Positions 42,543 through 51,889 are shown, numbered from the stretch's first letter. The stretch: 64,000 nt of DNA from Sporosarcina cascadiensis (GCF_009650995.1 NZ_WHVV01000008.1:106682-170681), one strand, 5' to 3'. Notes: generated from the letters alone by a model not told the origin. Numbers and translations are program-made.

Positions 42543-44552
42543 CTAATTGCTATTTTTGACTATATTCTTGACGCCGATATATGTTGCATAAAAATACGCA
42601 CCATATATGATGAAAAGGAGTAATGAACTTACTATAATGCTTTGGTAGTGAAAGTTGAAAATTTCATTAACTGCACTAATCCCAACTATTGAATGTATTA
42701 CGGCCAGGCTTAAGGGGACTAAGAAATAAATTAAGCTCTGTCTCAAAATTGCTTTATTTATTAATTTTTCAGTAACACCGATTTTCTTTAAGGACTTATA
42801 TCGTTCCAAACTATCACTTGCGTCAGATAACTGTTGTAATGCCATGACTGCCGCACTGGATATGATAAATATGAGACCTAAAAATAGACCGATGAATACA
42901 ATGGTTGCTGCAAAACCATTTTCTTTATCTTCTATTTGTTCTCGTGTACTCCCAATAACTAAAGCAGGGGAAATGTCTCTATATTTGTCTTTCGAGAGAT
43001 TATTGAAGAGAGTTGAAAATTTCTCTTCCGATTTCTCAAAACTTTTATTATCATACATCACATTAAAACTTGTAAATTCGGTTTGCAGACTTCCATCGAA
43101 ATTGTCAGGAATTATGAAGTAAAAGAATTTATTACCGCCTGTGCTCTTGACATTCTCCTCTATAGGATAATCATTTTTAATCTTGTAAGCTTTATCTTCT
43201 ATATGGACGATGTTCTCATTTTCCATATACTCAGGCAAGGCATCATTGACAAGAGCATAATTAGATACGATTAATACCTCATTCTCCTGTAAATCAAGGG
43301 GCTCTTGCCCTTTAAGCTGTATAATTGAATTATAATCAGATATTTTTACAGCAGATACAGCACCATCCAAATAATTATTCTGTAAATCAATTCGCTCCTG
43401 ATTGTTTAAATACTCCGATAGTAATTCTTCTATCGTTAGATTAAGTTTGAATTCACTATAAAACGATTTCTTTTCATGATTACCGAATGTAAAGTTTATT
43501 TTATTTAAATATTCTTCTATATCATTTACCTTTGGGTCTTCATTATCATTATTAACCACGAGAAATGCAGACGCATCAAAAGGAGTACTCTCTTCTAAGT
43601 TTTTGTCGATAGTTCTTTTTAAATCAAACGCTGCAAATAAAAGGGCAATAGTTATAAACATCATAAGACATATGACAGTCATGGATAGAAAGTTCGTGTT
43701 GATCTTGTTGTTTATTTGTCTTAATACAAAAATATTTATATCCTTCAAATAAATTCTTTTGTTCTTTTGCACTATATGGATAAAGAAGTTAGAGAGACTG
43801 AAGAAGAATAACAAGGTTCCCATAACTCCCATTACTACAGTAACTGACAGCTCCGCATTGCCGGCAGATAAGCCGGTTTTTAAAATTCTGGCGTACGCAG
43901 TGACTAACAACGTCACGGAAGTGGCAAATATAATCAATGATACAAAAGAATTCTTGAGCTTAACTTCTTCGTTTTTCTTTGCCGCATTTAACATGTCAAT
44001 CAATTTAAATTTCGAAATAGTAAACTGATTAAAAATCATTACCAGAATATATATTAATCCGAAATATATAACCGATTTACCGACTGCGTTCAATGAAATA
44101 ATAAATTTATATTTATTCAAATCAACTGATAAGATGTTAGCTACCAGCAGCGAAAGACCCTGCGATACGATAATTCCAAGTAAAATCCCCGCCACAAGGG
44201 AAAGTGCACCTATTAAAAGGGTCTCAAAAATCAATATTTTCGAGATTTTACTTTTTGGCATCCCTAATGTCATATAAAGACCCAATTCTTTTTTCCGCTT
44301 TTTTATCAAGATTTTATTTGCATAAATGATCAGACCGCCAAGAATAAAAGAGACAAATACGGAGGTTCCCGCTATAAGCTTATTTAACGTTGATATAAAG
44401 TTGGCATTTTTATTTAATTCTAATATGGAGTTCTGGGAATTAATCGAATTGAAACTGTAAAAAATACATACGGCAAGAGTCAATGTCAGGAAATAAATTG
44501 TATAATCCTTAAAACTTCTTTTTACGTTGTTGATTGCAATTTTAAAGAACAT
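42543..44552 (-). CDS. BceB-type ABC transporter permease
   Basis: A 669-aa permease of the BceAB/YxdM type: one N-terminal segment, three more to about residue 240, two groups of further helices and a large extracellular domain (about 320-510), then an FtsX-like domain near 540-660, about ten TM segments in all. Such permeases free lipid-cycle intermediates from antimicrobial peptides (bacitracin, cationic peptides, lantibiotics) and also pass the signal to the partner kinase. Start ATG 44550-44552 overlaps the ATPase gene by 11 bases. Ligand not predictable from sequence. Confidence 0.87.
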   Translation of the reverse strand: MFFKIAINNVKRSFKDYTIYFLTLTLAVCIFYSFNSINSQNSILELNKNANFISTLNKLIAGTSVFVSFILGGLIIYANKILIKKRKKELGLYMTLGMPKSKISKILIFETLLIGALSLVAGILLGIIVSQGLSLLVANILSVDLNKYKFIISLNAVGKSVIYFGLIYILVMIFNQFTISKFKLIDMLNAAKKNEEVKLKNSFVSLIIFATSVTLLVTAYARILKTGLSAGNAELSVTVVMGVMGTLLFFFSLSNFFIHIVQKNKRIYLKDINIFVLRQINNKINTNFLSMTVICLMMFITIALLFAAFDLKRTIDKNLEESTPFDASAFLVVNNDNEDPKVNDIEEYLNKINFTFGNHEKKSFYSEFKLNLTIEELLSEYLNNQERIDLQNNYLDGAVSAVKISDYNSIIQLKGQEPLDLQENEVLIVSNYALVNDALPEYMENENIVHIEDKAYKIKNDYPIEENVKSTGGNKFFYFIIPDNFDGSLQTEFTSFNVMYDNKSFEKSEEKFSTLFNNLSKDKYRDISPALVIGSTREQIEDKENGFAATIVFIGLFLGLIFIISSAAVMALQQLSDASDSLERYKSLKKIGVTEKLINKAILRQSLIYFLVPLSLAVIHSIVGISAVNEIFNFHYQSIIVSSLLLFIIYGAYFYATYIGVKNIVKNSN

Positions 44553-45309
44553 TTCCTACATCGCCTCCAAGCAGAGTTACAACTTCAATTATTTTACTGA
44601 AGAATTCCTTTCTCGTCTCATTTCCGCGTATTAATTCAGTAAAAATTCGGCCATCTTTTATAAACAGAATTCTATTGGCATAGCTTGCCGTAAAGGAGTC
44701 GTGGGTAACCATCAGTATCGTCGAATGAAACTCTTTATTCAGCTTTTCAAATGAATCCAAAAGTAATCTTGAGGATTTCGAATCTAATGCACCAGTAGGT
44801 TCATCCGCCAGAATGAGAGAGGGCTCAGTAACGATTGCCCTTGCACATGCAACTCTTTGCTTTTGCCCGCCTGACATTTGAAAAGGAAACTTTCCGAGCA
44901 TCTCAGTAATTTCTAGTTTTCTTGCCACGTCCTTAATCAATTTATCTATTTCCCTTACTTCTCTTCTTTGAATAGTCAAGGCTAAAGCTATATTTTCATA
45001 AGCAGTCAGTGTATCAAGAAGGTTGAAATCTTGGAATATAAAGCCCAGTTCATCACGTCTGAATTCTTCCAAAGCTTTTTTCTTTAGAGCCGTAATATCC
45101 TGGGTATTTATAATAATATTGCCCGTTGTAATATTATCAATCGTAGAAATGCAGTTCAAAAGAGTAGTTTTACCGCTGCCAGAAGGACCCATTATTCCTA
45201 AAAACTCTCCCTGATTAACCTTGAAACTAATATTGTCAATGGCTTTTGTAATATTACCTTTATTACCATAATACTTTTCAATCTTCTCAACGCTTAATAT
45301 ATTTTGCAT
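44542..45309 (-). CDS. BceA-type ABC transporter ATPase
   Basis: A 255-aa ATP-binding protein of the MacB/BceA family. Walker [13 protein letters not shown]-loop [17 protein letters not shown], signature [15 protein letters not shown], Walker [13 protein letters not shown] and switch His in [10 protein letters not shown] are all intact. It pairs with the overlapping permease. Start ATG 45307-45309 follows GGAGGGAAATC. The gene is 57 bases downstream of a secreted small protein and part of the regulon of the two-component system upstream. Confidence 0.92.
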   Translation of the reverse strand: MQNILSVEKIEKYYGNKGNITKAIDNISFKVNQGEFLGIMGPSGSGKTTLLNCISTIDNITTGNIIINTQDITALKKKALEEFRRDELGFIFQDFNLLDTLTAYENIALALTIQRREVREIDKLIKDVARKLEITEMLGKFPFQMSGGQKQRVACARAIVTEPSLILADEPTGALDSKSSRLLLDSFEKLNKEFHSTILMVTHDSFTASYANRILFIKDGRIFTELIRGNETRKEFFSKIIEVVTLLGGDVGNVL

Positions 45310-45366
45310 GATTTCCCTCCACGGTTGTCGTTTTTTTAACTTCGATTAATCTCTATTCATCGTTAT

Positions 45367-45780
45367 TTATTTCACGTCAAATTCTGCTTTTGCTTCGATA
45401 ATTTTTGAACCCTTTACATAAATAGTAACACCGTAATGACCTTCTTCCAGACCTTCCGGGATTGTAAGTTTTGCTGAAAAGTATTTTGCTTTGTTACTAG
45501 TCACTTTTTCTTCAACTAAAAACCTGTTCTTCTTTGTAATTTCTCCTTTATACCATACAACCTCTGCTTCATTAATCCAGAATCGATTTCTCTTTGCAGA
45601 AAAATAAATTGGATCTTCTGGAGCAAATGTGGCAGTTACCTCTGCCGGCCTTCCGTTGTCATCAATATCTTTTGACATTACCCCATCTACAATTTTTGGC
45701 TCAGTAACGTATTCATAGGCAAAGAAAGTTCCCACTGATAAGAGAATGACTGCCAAAAGTGTGATTAACGTTTTTTTCAT
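45367..45780 (-). CDS. Secreted small protein of the Bce-type module
   Basis: A 137-aa protein with an N-terminal signal peptide or anchor (residues 2-22, KKTLITLLAVILLSVG) and a beta-rich extracytoplasmic domain (EVTATFAPEDPIYFSAKRNR, FSAKLTIPEGLEEGHYGVT, IYVKGSKIIEAKAEFDVK) that looks like an immunoglobulin-type sandwich. Some Bce-like loci have an extra small secreted gene such as yxeA, but I see no clear YxeA relation. It may bind the antimicrobial or assist the transporter; this is inference. Start ATG 45778-45780 with CAGGAGGA; a BceR-like box lies about 85 bases upstream. Confidence 0.68.
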   Translation of the reverse strand: MKKTLITLLAVILLSVGTFFAYEYVTEPKIVDGVMSKDIDDNGRPAEVTATFAPEDPIYFSAKRNRFWINEAEVVWYKGEITKKNRFLVEEKVTSNKAKYFSAKLTIPEGLEEGHYGVTIYVKGSKIIEAKAEFDVK

Positions 45781-45864
45781 TTTTAATTCCTCCTGAAATT
45801 TATTATCTATTTGCATCTTATCAGCAGTGATTAGAGAGACATATTTGTTTAGATTTTATTAAAG

Positions 45865-45878
45865 TTACATTTTTGAAA
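45865..45878 (-). promoter_or_regulatory. BceR-type response-regulator box
   Basis: Minus strand TTTCA-AAAA-TGTAA agrees with the BceR-family consensus TnACA-N4-TGTAA except one base. It lies 85 bases upstream of the secreted protein start, between it and the kinase terminator, well placed to activate the small protein-ABC transporter unit. Confidence 0.5.
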
Positions 45879-45891
45879 GGTTATAAAAAAA

Positions 45892-45932
45892 CGGATTCCC
45901 GGCTGCTGTATACTACAGCAGCCGAGAATCCG
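45892..45932 (-). terminator. Terminator of the kinase gene
   Basis: A 19-bp stem (45892-45910 with 45914-45932, one mismatch) with a tiny loop, followed on the minus strand by TTTTTTTATAAC. It separates regulator and transporter transcription units. Confidence 0.9.
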
Positions 45933-45947
45933 TCTCTATTGGATGAC

Positions 45948-46961
45948 TCAGTGTATTAAGTTAGCATTTCCTAACGGGAAAATTATGCTGACCTTTGTTC
46001 CTTCGCCCGTTTTGGAAGTTAAAGCAAGCCCCAGGCCAAGCTGTTTTGCAAGCTTTTTGCATAAGTACAGTCCAATACCTGTAGACTTCCCGTATTTCCT
46101 TCCATTCTCCCCGGTAAATCCTTTTTCGAACACTTTATTTACATCCTTCTCTATAATTCCAATTCCATTATCCTCTATGGTAAGAACAATATTGTTTTTA
46201 TTTTGGACAGTGAATATTCTCACTTTGCCATTACTTTCTCTAATATATTTAATGGCATTTCCAATCACTTGATTCAAAATAAATTCCAGCCATTTAACGT
46301 CGCTGTACACAATACCTTCAACAGCTTCTATATCAATGGCAATACTTTTGCTGATAAAGTCTCTGGAATTTTTCTTTACAGTACTTCTTACCAGGGCCGC
46401 TAAAGAAACCTCTTTAATAATATAATCTTTGCTTACATCATTACTTCTTGAGTAATATAATACTTGTTCGATGTATTCTTCAATTTTTTTTATTTCCTGA
46501 TTAATGTTATTGGTAATCTCATTTTGATTATTTTCTATAATTAACTTTGCTGATGCAATAGGCGTCTTGATCTCATGTACCCACGTTTCAATATACTCTC
46601 TATATTCATATCCCGTATCCCTGTATTTTTTCACATGCTCATGCATATCTTTGTTTGCCCGTTTTAATAAATCATACAAGAACTTACCTTCTATAAATTC
46701 GGGTTCTTTTATGATCTCAGAGAGCAGATATTTTTTGTCCAGACTCTCCATCAGGCTGTCCAACTCTACGTAAAAGTTTTTTTGTTTAATGAATTCCACA
46801 ATAATATAAGAAAGAACAGGAAAAAACCAAATGCAGAATATCAGAAGAATTATTTTACTGTCAATGTTAATCAGCATCATACTGCCGCATATGATGAGGA
46901 ATAATATAAAGTTGATTAACAGAAATACAGTTCTATCTTTTAAATAACTTTTAATACTCAT
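45948..46961 (-). CDS. BceS-type intramembrane-sensing histidine kinase
   Basis: A 337-aa kinase. Two TM helices (about residues 14-32 and 37-57) are separated by only a few residues, so there is no extracellular sensor domain: the hallmark of kinases that get their signal from a Bce-type transporter. The DHp His is in WVHEIKTPIASAKL and the catalytic domain shows N (FILNQVIGNAIKY), DNGIGI, GFTGENGRKYGKSTGIGLYL. Its start ATGA overlaps the response-regulator stop (46958-46961). Confidence 0.9.
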   Translation of the reverse strand: MSIKSYLKDRTVFLLINFILFLIICGSMMLINIDSKIILLIFCIWFFPVLSYIIVEFIKQKNFYVELDSLMESLDKKYLLSEIIKEPEFIEGKFLYDLLKRANKDMHEHVKKYRDTGYEYREYIETWVHEIKTPIASAKLIIENNQNEITNNINQEIKKIEEYIEQVLYYSRSNDVSKDYIIKEVSLAALVRSTVKKNSRDFISKSIAIDIEAVEGIVYSDVKWLEFILNQVIGNAIKYIRESNGKVRIFTVQNKNNIVLTIEDNGIGIIEKDVNKVFEKGFTGENGRKYGKSTGIGLYLCKKLAKQLGLGLALTSKTGEGTKVSIIFPLGNANLIH

Positions 46962-47626
46962 GGCAGTATATAGCCCAATCCGCGTCTGGTTTCTATATTT
47001 TCCTTCATCCCTACCCCTTCAAGCTTTTTCCTCAGTCTTGTAATGTTAACGGATAAGTTATTATCATCCACAAATACATCAGAATTCCACATAAAGTCCA
47101 TTAAATCGTCTCTTGATACGATCTTCCCTTTGTTTTTAATCATGCAGGAGAGTATTTTGAGTTCATTTTTAGTTAACTCTGCTGTCATCCCGTTATACAT
47201 AACTGAGCCGTTGGATAAATTGAGCTTTAGATCATTATAAAAAATGGAATCTCTAAGGCTCGATCCGCTAACTCTTCTTAATATGGTTTCAATTCTTGCT
47301 AACAAAATTTGGGTATTAAATGGTTTTGTAATAAAATCATCAGCACCTAAATTCATACTCATAAGTTCATCCATCTCGTTATCTCTGCTCGTCACAACAA
47401 TAATAGGCACGTCGGAGGTTTTTCTTATTTCTCTGCATATATAATATCCATCGAATATGGGCAGGTTAATGTCTAGAAGTATTAGATCAGGTTCCACTGT
47501 CAATGTATCATGAATAATATTTTCAAAATTCTCAGGTGCGGCAGCCTCATATCCGTATCTGATCAAAAAGGTTTTAAGCTCTTCTCTGATCTTTTCCGTA
47601 TCCTCTATAATAACAATTTTTGGCAT
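46958..47626 (-). CDS. BceR-type OmpR-family response regulator
   Basis: A 222-aa response regulator with receiver domain (phosphoacceptor Asp in LILLDINLPIFDG, Lys in DDFITKPFN) and an OmpR-type winged helix (ELTKNELKILSCMIKNKGKI, NLSVNITRLRKKLEG, ETRRGLGYIL). ATG 47624-47626 has AAAGGAAGTG. The frame stays open into the rlmCD gene, but that extension reads as antisense-free overlap without ribosome site and is rejected. Expected to activate the transporter through the BceR-like box. Confidence 0.92.
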   Translation of the reverse strand: MPKIVIIEDTEKIREELKTFLIRYGYEAAAPENFENIIHDTLTVEPDLILLDINLPIFDGYYICREIRKTSDVPIIVVTSRDNEMDELMSMNLGADDFITKPFNTQILLARIETILRRVSGSSLRDSIFYNDLKLNLSNGSVMYNGMTAELTKNELKILSCMIKNKGKIVSRDDLMDFMWNSDVFVDDNNLSVNITRLRKKLEGVGMKENIETRRGLGYILP

Positions 47627-47663
47627 AGACTCACTTCCTTTACGAAAATTGTGGATACCTAAG

Positions 47664-49028
47664 CTATTTTCGTTCCATGAATGCCACGCACTCCACATGA
47701 CTACTATGCGGGAACATATCCACCGGCTGCACTTCCTTCGTGCGATAGCCCCCATCCTCCAAAATACGCAAGTCGCGCGCAAGGGTACCTGGATTGCAGG
47801 AGACATAGACAACTTTCTTCGGCTTGTACTCCAGAATGGTTTCCAGCAGCTTTTCATCGCAGCCTTTCCTCGGCGGATCTACGACTAGTACATCAAAACG
47901 CTTGCCTTCTGCGTACCATTTCGGAATAATGTCTTCCGCGGCGCCTGCTTCAAAATGAGTATTGGTTATTCCATTTACTTCTGCATTGCGCTTGGCATCT
48001 TTAATCGCCTGCGGAACAATTTCCACACCGTATACTTCTTTTGCCTGCTTCGCCAGAAACAGTGAAATCGTTCCGATGCCGCAGTACGCATCGATAACTG
48101 TTTCATTGCCTGTAAGCCCTGCATAATCCAACGCCTGCTGATACAACACTTCTGTCTGTACTGGATTCACTTGATAGAACGACCGAGCGGAAATCTCGAA
48201 TTCGATATCACCGATCCGGTCGATAATGATATCTTTGCCATATAAATTAACCGTTTCATTGCCCATAATGACGTTAGTATTGGCAAAGTTGATATTCTGC
48301 ATGATCGACGTAACTTCCGGGACCTCTTGCCGAATTAAATCCACGACTGCCTGCTTTTGTGGAAACTTCTTTTGCCGGGTCACGAGGACTGCCATCACCT
48401 GCCCAGTCTGGCGGGCTTTCCTGACGATCAGATGGCGCAACATGCCTTGATGAGTTTTCTCATTATATGTCTCAATCCCAAGCTGCTGAATTTTACGTTT
48501 CAGCAAGGCCATCAATTCATCTGCTTCTGTCGTCTGGATCAGACAGACGTCTGTATCAACGATTTGATGCGTGCGGGACTTATAGAAGCCGGTGATCACA
48601 CGGCCGTTTTCCGTGTCGAACGGGATTTGCGATTTATTGCGGTAGCGCCACGGATCGTCCATTCCTTTTACTTCATGCACCGGAACATCCGGCAGCTTGG
48701 CGATCCGGTCGATCACACTGCGGACGGTTTTCCGTTTTTGTGTCAGCTGCGCTTCATAGGATAAGTGCTGGATCTGGCAGCCGCCGCATGTTGGGAACAC
48801 ATGGCAGGGCGGGATAACGCGGTCTTCTGACGGTTCAATCAAGTCCAGCATTTTGGCGAACCCGTAGTTTTTCAGTGTTTTCAACACCTGGATGCTGACC
48901 GTCTCGCCGGACAGCGCTCCCGGTATGAACAGCGGATAGCCGTCAACCTTCGCCACCCCCGCTCCGTCATGTGTCAGATCCTCTATTTTCACTTCTATTC
49001 GATCGTTTTTATTTACTGCAAAGCTCAT
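47664..49028 (-). CDS. rlmCD: 23S rRNA (uracil-C5)-methyltransferase RlmCD
   Basis: A 454-aa TrmA/RumA-family enzyme that methylates U747 and U1939 of 23S rRNA in Gram-positives. N-terminal TRAM RNA-binding domain (VKIEDLTHDGAGVAKVDGYP), [4Fe-4S] cysteines (PPCHVFPTCGGCQIQHLSY and a later Cys), SAM motif VIDAYCGIGTISLFLA, and catalytic region DPPRKGCDEKLL with SCNPGTLARD (nucleophile Cys in SCNP). In B. subtilis the orthologue yefA follows dagK; here cyd and a NUDIX gene intervene. Start follows GATGGAGGA. Confidence 0.92.
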   Translation of the reverse strand: MSFAVNKNDRIEVKIEDLTHDGAGVAKVDGYPLFIPGALSGETVSIQVLKTLKNYGFAKMLDLIEPSEDRVIPPCHVFPTCGGCQIQHLSYEAQLTQKRKTVRSVIDRIAKLPDVPVHEVKGMDDPWRYRNKSQIPFDTENGRVITGFYKSRTHQIVDTDVCLIQTTEADELMALLKRKIQQLGIETYNEKTHQGMLRHLIVRKARQTGQVMAVLVTRQKKFPQKQAVVDLIRQEVPEVTSIMQNINFANTNVIMGNETVNLYGKDIIIDRIGDIEFEISARSFYQVNPVQTEVLYQQALDYAGLTGNETVIDAYCGIGTISLFLAKQAKEVYGVEIVPQAIKDAKRNAEVNGITNTHFEAGAAEDIIPKWYAEGKRFDVLVVDPPRKGCDEKLLETILEYKPKKVVYVSCNPGTLARDLRILEDGGYRTKEVQPVDMFPHSSHVECVAFMERK

Positions 49029-49084
49029 GATTTTTCCTCCATCTTTCAGATACTCCTAGTGTACCATGCGGAGCAAAGAAAAAA

Positions 49085-49106
49085 ACAGACGCACTTAGAC
49101 GTCTGT
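49085..49106 (-). terminator. Terminator of the cyd operon
   Basis: Arms ACAGACG (49085-49091) and CGTCTGT (49100-49106) overlap the stop codon of the small cydS-like gene; a run of seven Ts follows on the minus strand. Confidence 0.85.
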
Positions 49107-49229
49107 CTTCCTCGTTTCCTTATACTCACTTTTCGTAACTGCATCATCTTTTAACACGACAAAAAATGACAGGGCAATTCCGGTGATGATCACGAGAAAT
49201 GGTGCGTAGAAAATTAAAAACTCCTGCAT
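49095..49229 (-). CDS. cydS: CydS-like small subunit of cytochrome bd
   Basis: A 44-aa membrane peptide. It starts MQEFLIFYAPFLVIITGIA, a single transmembrane helix, and continues with a charged cytoplasmic tail (LKDDAVTKSEYKETRK). The FLIFYAPxxV opening agrees with the CydS small subunits found beside cydB in Geobacillus and other Bacillales, which shield heme b595 in the oxidase. AAGGAGG precedes ATG at 49227-49229; it begins 12 bases after cydB. Too short for usual gene callers. The tail is longer than the 33-aa Geobacillus CydS. Confidence 0.78.
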   Translation of the reverse strand: MQEFLIFYAPFLVIITGIALSFFVVLKDDAVTKSEYKETRKTDV

Positions 49230-49241
49230 AAATCTGCCTCC

Positions 49242-50267
49242 TTACGCATGATAATCTTCCTTGCCTTTGACATAGTCCTTATTGAACAAGAACAGCCTCA
49301 GCAGCAAGTACAATGACGGGATCAGCATCAACAGGCCAAAAATAAAGGCTGTAATGAGCGCAATCGCCATCGCGTGATTCGTAAAACTGTCGTATATGGT
49401 CAAATATGGATAGAGCAGATACGGATAATGGGACGCACCGTAGCCGAAGAAGGCGAAGACAAACTGTCCCGCCAGCAAACCGAACGCGACTCCGTAACGG
49501 CGTCCTTTCCACAGCAGACCCAAAGTACCGAGAAACATAATGAACGACAGCAGGAACAGCGGCCAGAAGCGCTGGATATTTTCATAATGAAGCGAATTAT
49601 GTTTGCGCAGTTCGAAGATGATACCGCCTGCCGCTATCATTGTCGGCAGCGCCCAGATAAGCGCATACTTTCGTAATAATTGCGTCGCTTCTTGATCTTT
49701 GGCCTTATTGGCATACCACGTCAGGAATGTGGCGGAAATATAGAGCGTCGCCGCCAGACTAAGTACGACAATCGACCAGGTCAGCGGACTTGTGAACAAG
49801 AGCCAGTAATCGAGAACCGGCTGGCCGTCTATCATTTCAATAAACCCGCCTTCTGATATCGTCAGTACGATAGACAGCGACGCAGGCAGCAGCAGTCCCG
49901 CAGCTCCGTAAACAAATGAATAACCTTTATGCCCGCGTGCCCCGTACGTTTCAAACGCATAGTAGGAACCCCGGACTGCCAGCAGAATAATCCCGAAACT
50001 GACGGGCACCAGCAGCGTCGTCCCATAGTAAAACGCAGTTTTCGGGAAGAAACCGATGATCCCGACGAAGAAAAATACCAGAAAGACATTGGTGACTTCC
50101 CAGACCGGCGACAGATAGCGCTGGATCACATGAGTCAGAATACGCTGCCTGCCAGTCAACAGAGTATAGGCATTGAAAAATCCTGCACCAAAATCGATGG
50201 CTCCGACCATAATATATCCGAATAAAAACACCCAAAGAACTGTAATCCCCAAAATCTCAATATTCAT
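49242..50267 (-). CDS. cydB: Cytochrome bd quinol oxidase subunit II
   Basis: A 341-aa protein with about nine TM helices. The start MNIEILGITVLWVFLFGYIM and the following GAIDFGAGFF are the family signature; further GRQRILTHVIQRYLSPVWE and VRGSYYAFETYG. Together with CydA it reduces oxygen to water using menaquinol, supporting growth at low oxygen. The ATGA overlap with the cydA stop (50264-50267) shows coupling. Length agrees with Bacillus YthB/CydB. Confidence 0.92.
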   Translation of the reverse strand: MNIEILGITVLWVFLFGYIMVGAIDFGAGFFNAYTLLTGRQRILTHVIQRYLSPVWEVTNVFLVFFFVGIIGFFPKTAFYYGTTLLVPVSFGIILLAVRGSYYAFETYGARGHKGYSFVYGAAGLLLPASLSIVLTISEGGFIEMIDGQPVLDYWLLFTSPLTWSIVVLSLAATLYISATFLTWYANKAKDQEATQLLRKYALIWALPTMIAAGGIIFELRKHNSLHYENIQRFWPLFLLSFIMFLGTLGLLWKGRRYGVAFGLLAGQFVFAFFGYGASHYPYLLYPYLTIYDSFTNHAMAIALITAFIFGLLMLIPSLYLLLRLFLFNKDYVKGKEDYHA

Positions 50268-51601
50268 CGGATGTCACCGCCCTTCTCTTGCTGCCGATCC
50301 ATGATTTCCTGCTCAACAGGGTTACGGACAAACATTCTTCGGAGAACAACGACACTGCCGATGCCGAGCACTAAGTACAGCAAGGCAAAGAGGGCGAGCA
50401 TAGTCGGTACCTGTCCGCTGCTCGTTGCGCCTTCTGCCGTGCGCATGATGTTCCGTAAAATCCATGGCTGCCGTCCGACTTCTGCCAGCCACCACCCCGC
50501 TTCAAGTGAAATAAACACGAGTGGCCCCCCGAGGACGATCAGCCAGCGGAACCAGCGGGACTCGACGAATCTCCATTTTCTCCACATGCCGACCCAAAAG
50601 ACTAAAGATAGAGCGAGCAGCGTCATACCGATCGTCACCATAATATCGAATAGATAATGGATATATAGAGGCGGAGTATCTTCTTCCGGGAACTGATCCA
50701 GTCCGATAACTTCCGCTTTCGGTGACCCGTGTGCCAGAATCGACAGGGCGTACGGAATCTTGATCGCATACTTTACTTCTCCGTCATCCAGTACGCCATA
50801 CAGCATTAAGGGTGCATTTTCTTCCGTTTCAAAATGCCATTCCGCAGCCGCCAGCTTTTCGGGCTGGTATTCCGCTAAGTATTTTCCTGATAAGTCGCCG
50901 ACAAGCGCAGCACTTACACTGAATATGAATCCAACTTTCAATGTCAGATATAATGCCTTCTTATGATAGATGTGATTGGATCCGCGCAGCAATCTGAACG
51001 CCGCAATAGCTGCCAATAAAAATGCCGATGTCATATATGCCGTGCCGACCACATGCGCCACTTTCGTCGGCATCGCCGGATTAAACATCGCGACAAGCGG
51101 GTTAACATTGATTAGTTCCCCATTGACCAAATCAAATCCTTGCGGCGCATTCATAAACGCATTAACAATGGTAATAAACACAGCTGAAAAAGAAGCACCG
51201 AGCGCCACCGGAATAAGCAGTAGAAAATGTTTCTTTTGATTTTCGAACCGATCCCATGTATATAAGTAAATACCCAGGAAAATGGCTTCAAAAAAGAAGG
51301 CGAAAGTCTCCATGAATAATGGGAGTGCGATCACGTTACCGGCCAGTTCCATAAAGTTCGGCCATAACAGTGACAGCTGCAGGCCGATGGCGGTTCCTGT
51401 CACTACTCCTACCGCTACGGTGATGACAAAACCTCGTGCCCAGCGCCTCGCAAGTAATATATAATGTTCATCATTCTTCTTAATCCCCACCCACTGTGCG
51501 AGCATAATCATCAGCGGAACCCCGACTCCGATTGTCGCATAGATGATATGGAAAGACAGCGTCAGTTCTGTTAATACTCTGGAATAGAAAACCGAATCCA
51601 C
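50264..51601 (-). CDS. cydA: Cytochrome bd quinol oxidase subunit I
   Basis: A 445-aa heme subunit. Heme ligands are visible: His in ELTLSFHIIYATIG (b595), His region near the middle HVVGTAYMTSAFLLA and Met ligand in the later GDLSGKYLAEYQPEK stretch that also holds the quinol loop; GWWLAEVGRQPW is the family's C-terminal motif. The Q-loop is of the short type. I prefer the GTG at 51599-51601, since GGGGGTG lies six bases ahead and the resulting MDSVFYSR matches other CydA starts; an ATG at 51616 lies on the ribosome site. A 30-aa peptide gene precedes it by 15 bases. Confidence 0.88.
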   Translation of the reverse strand: MDSVFYSRVLTELTLSFHIIYATIGVGVPLMIMLAQWVGIKKNDEHYILLARRWARGFVITVAVGVVTGTAIGLQLSLLWPNFMELAGNVIALPLFMETFAFFFEAIFLGIYLYTWDRFENQKKHFLLLIPVALGASFSAVFITIVNAFMNAPQGFDLVNGELINVNPLVAMFNPAMPTKVAHVVGTAYMTSAFLLAAIAAFRLLRGSNHIYHKKALYLTLKVGFIFSVSAALVGDLSGKYLAEYQPEKLAAAEWHFETEENAPLMLYGVLDDGEVKYAIKIPYALSILAHGSPKAEVIGLDQFPEEDTPPLYIHYLFDIMVTIGMTLLALSLVFWVGMWRKWRFVESRWFRWLIVLGGPLVFISLEAGWWLAEVGRQPWILRNIMRTAEGATSSGQVPTMLALFALLYLVLGIGSVVVLRRMFVRNPVEQEIMDRQQEKGGDIR

Positions 51602-51616
51602 TCCGTACACCCCCAT

Positions 51617-51709
51617 TTATGAAAATAATCTTCCCACGATAGAAAGCAGCATGATGCCTGCCACAATAAATGCCAGCCACATCAGCCGTTTTTCCTGCTT
51701 TTTGTACAT
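51617..51709 (-). CDS. 30-aa membrane peptide gene ahead of cydA
   Basis: ATG 51707-51709 is preceded by AAAGGAAGTG with a good spacing, and the frame ends at TAA 51617-51619. The product begins MYKKQEKRLMWLAFIVAGIM and ends LLSIVGRLFS: a short basic head and one transmembrane helix. It is encoded 15 bases upstream of the cydA start, on the same strand. It may be an accessory subunit of cytochrome bd or a leader peptide that couples translation. Not recognised from a named family. Confidence 0.5.
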   Translation of the reverse strand: MYKKQEKRLMWLAFIVAGIMLLSIVGRLFS

Positions 51710-51849
51710 ACATCATCACTTCCTTTGACGGTCCTTTTTTAATGTTTCCCTATTTCATTGTATATTTAACCTATTTGTTGAAATTTCGATGAAAGTTTTT
51801 GTTTACTGTCCATTAAATTGTTGTATAATAATTGATTAAAACTTTTTAC

Positions 51850-51889
51850 TTGTCAATAGTTAAAATTTACAGTATAATGGGTTAACTAT
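51850..51889 (+). promoter_or_regulatory. Consensus sigma-A promoter with inverted repeat, NUDIX gene
   Basis: -35 TTGTCA (51850-51855), 17-base spacer, -10 TATAAT (51873-51878). Flanking inverted repeats ATAGTTAA (51856-51863) and TTAACTAT (51882-51889) enclose the -10 box and could be an operator; the motif resembles boxes upstream of jetD. Confidence 0.75.

Noticed and set aside
47627..47857. N-terminal extension of the response regulator
   Set aside because: It overlaps the rlmCD gene end on the same strand in another frame; a good ribosome site supports the start at 47626.
50264..51709. Rex-binding site upstream of the cyd operon
   Set aside because: A TTGTTGAAATTT stretch is present near 51775 but lacks the TTCACAA half, so it does not support a Rex site.
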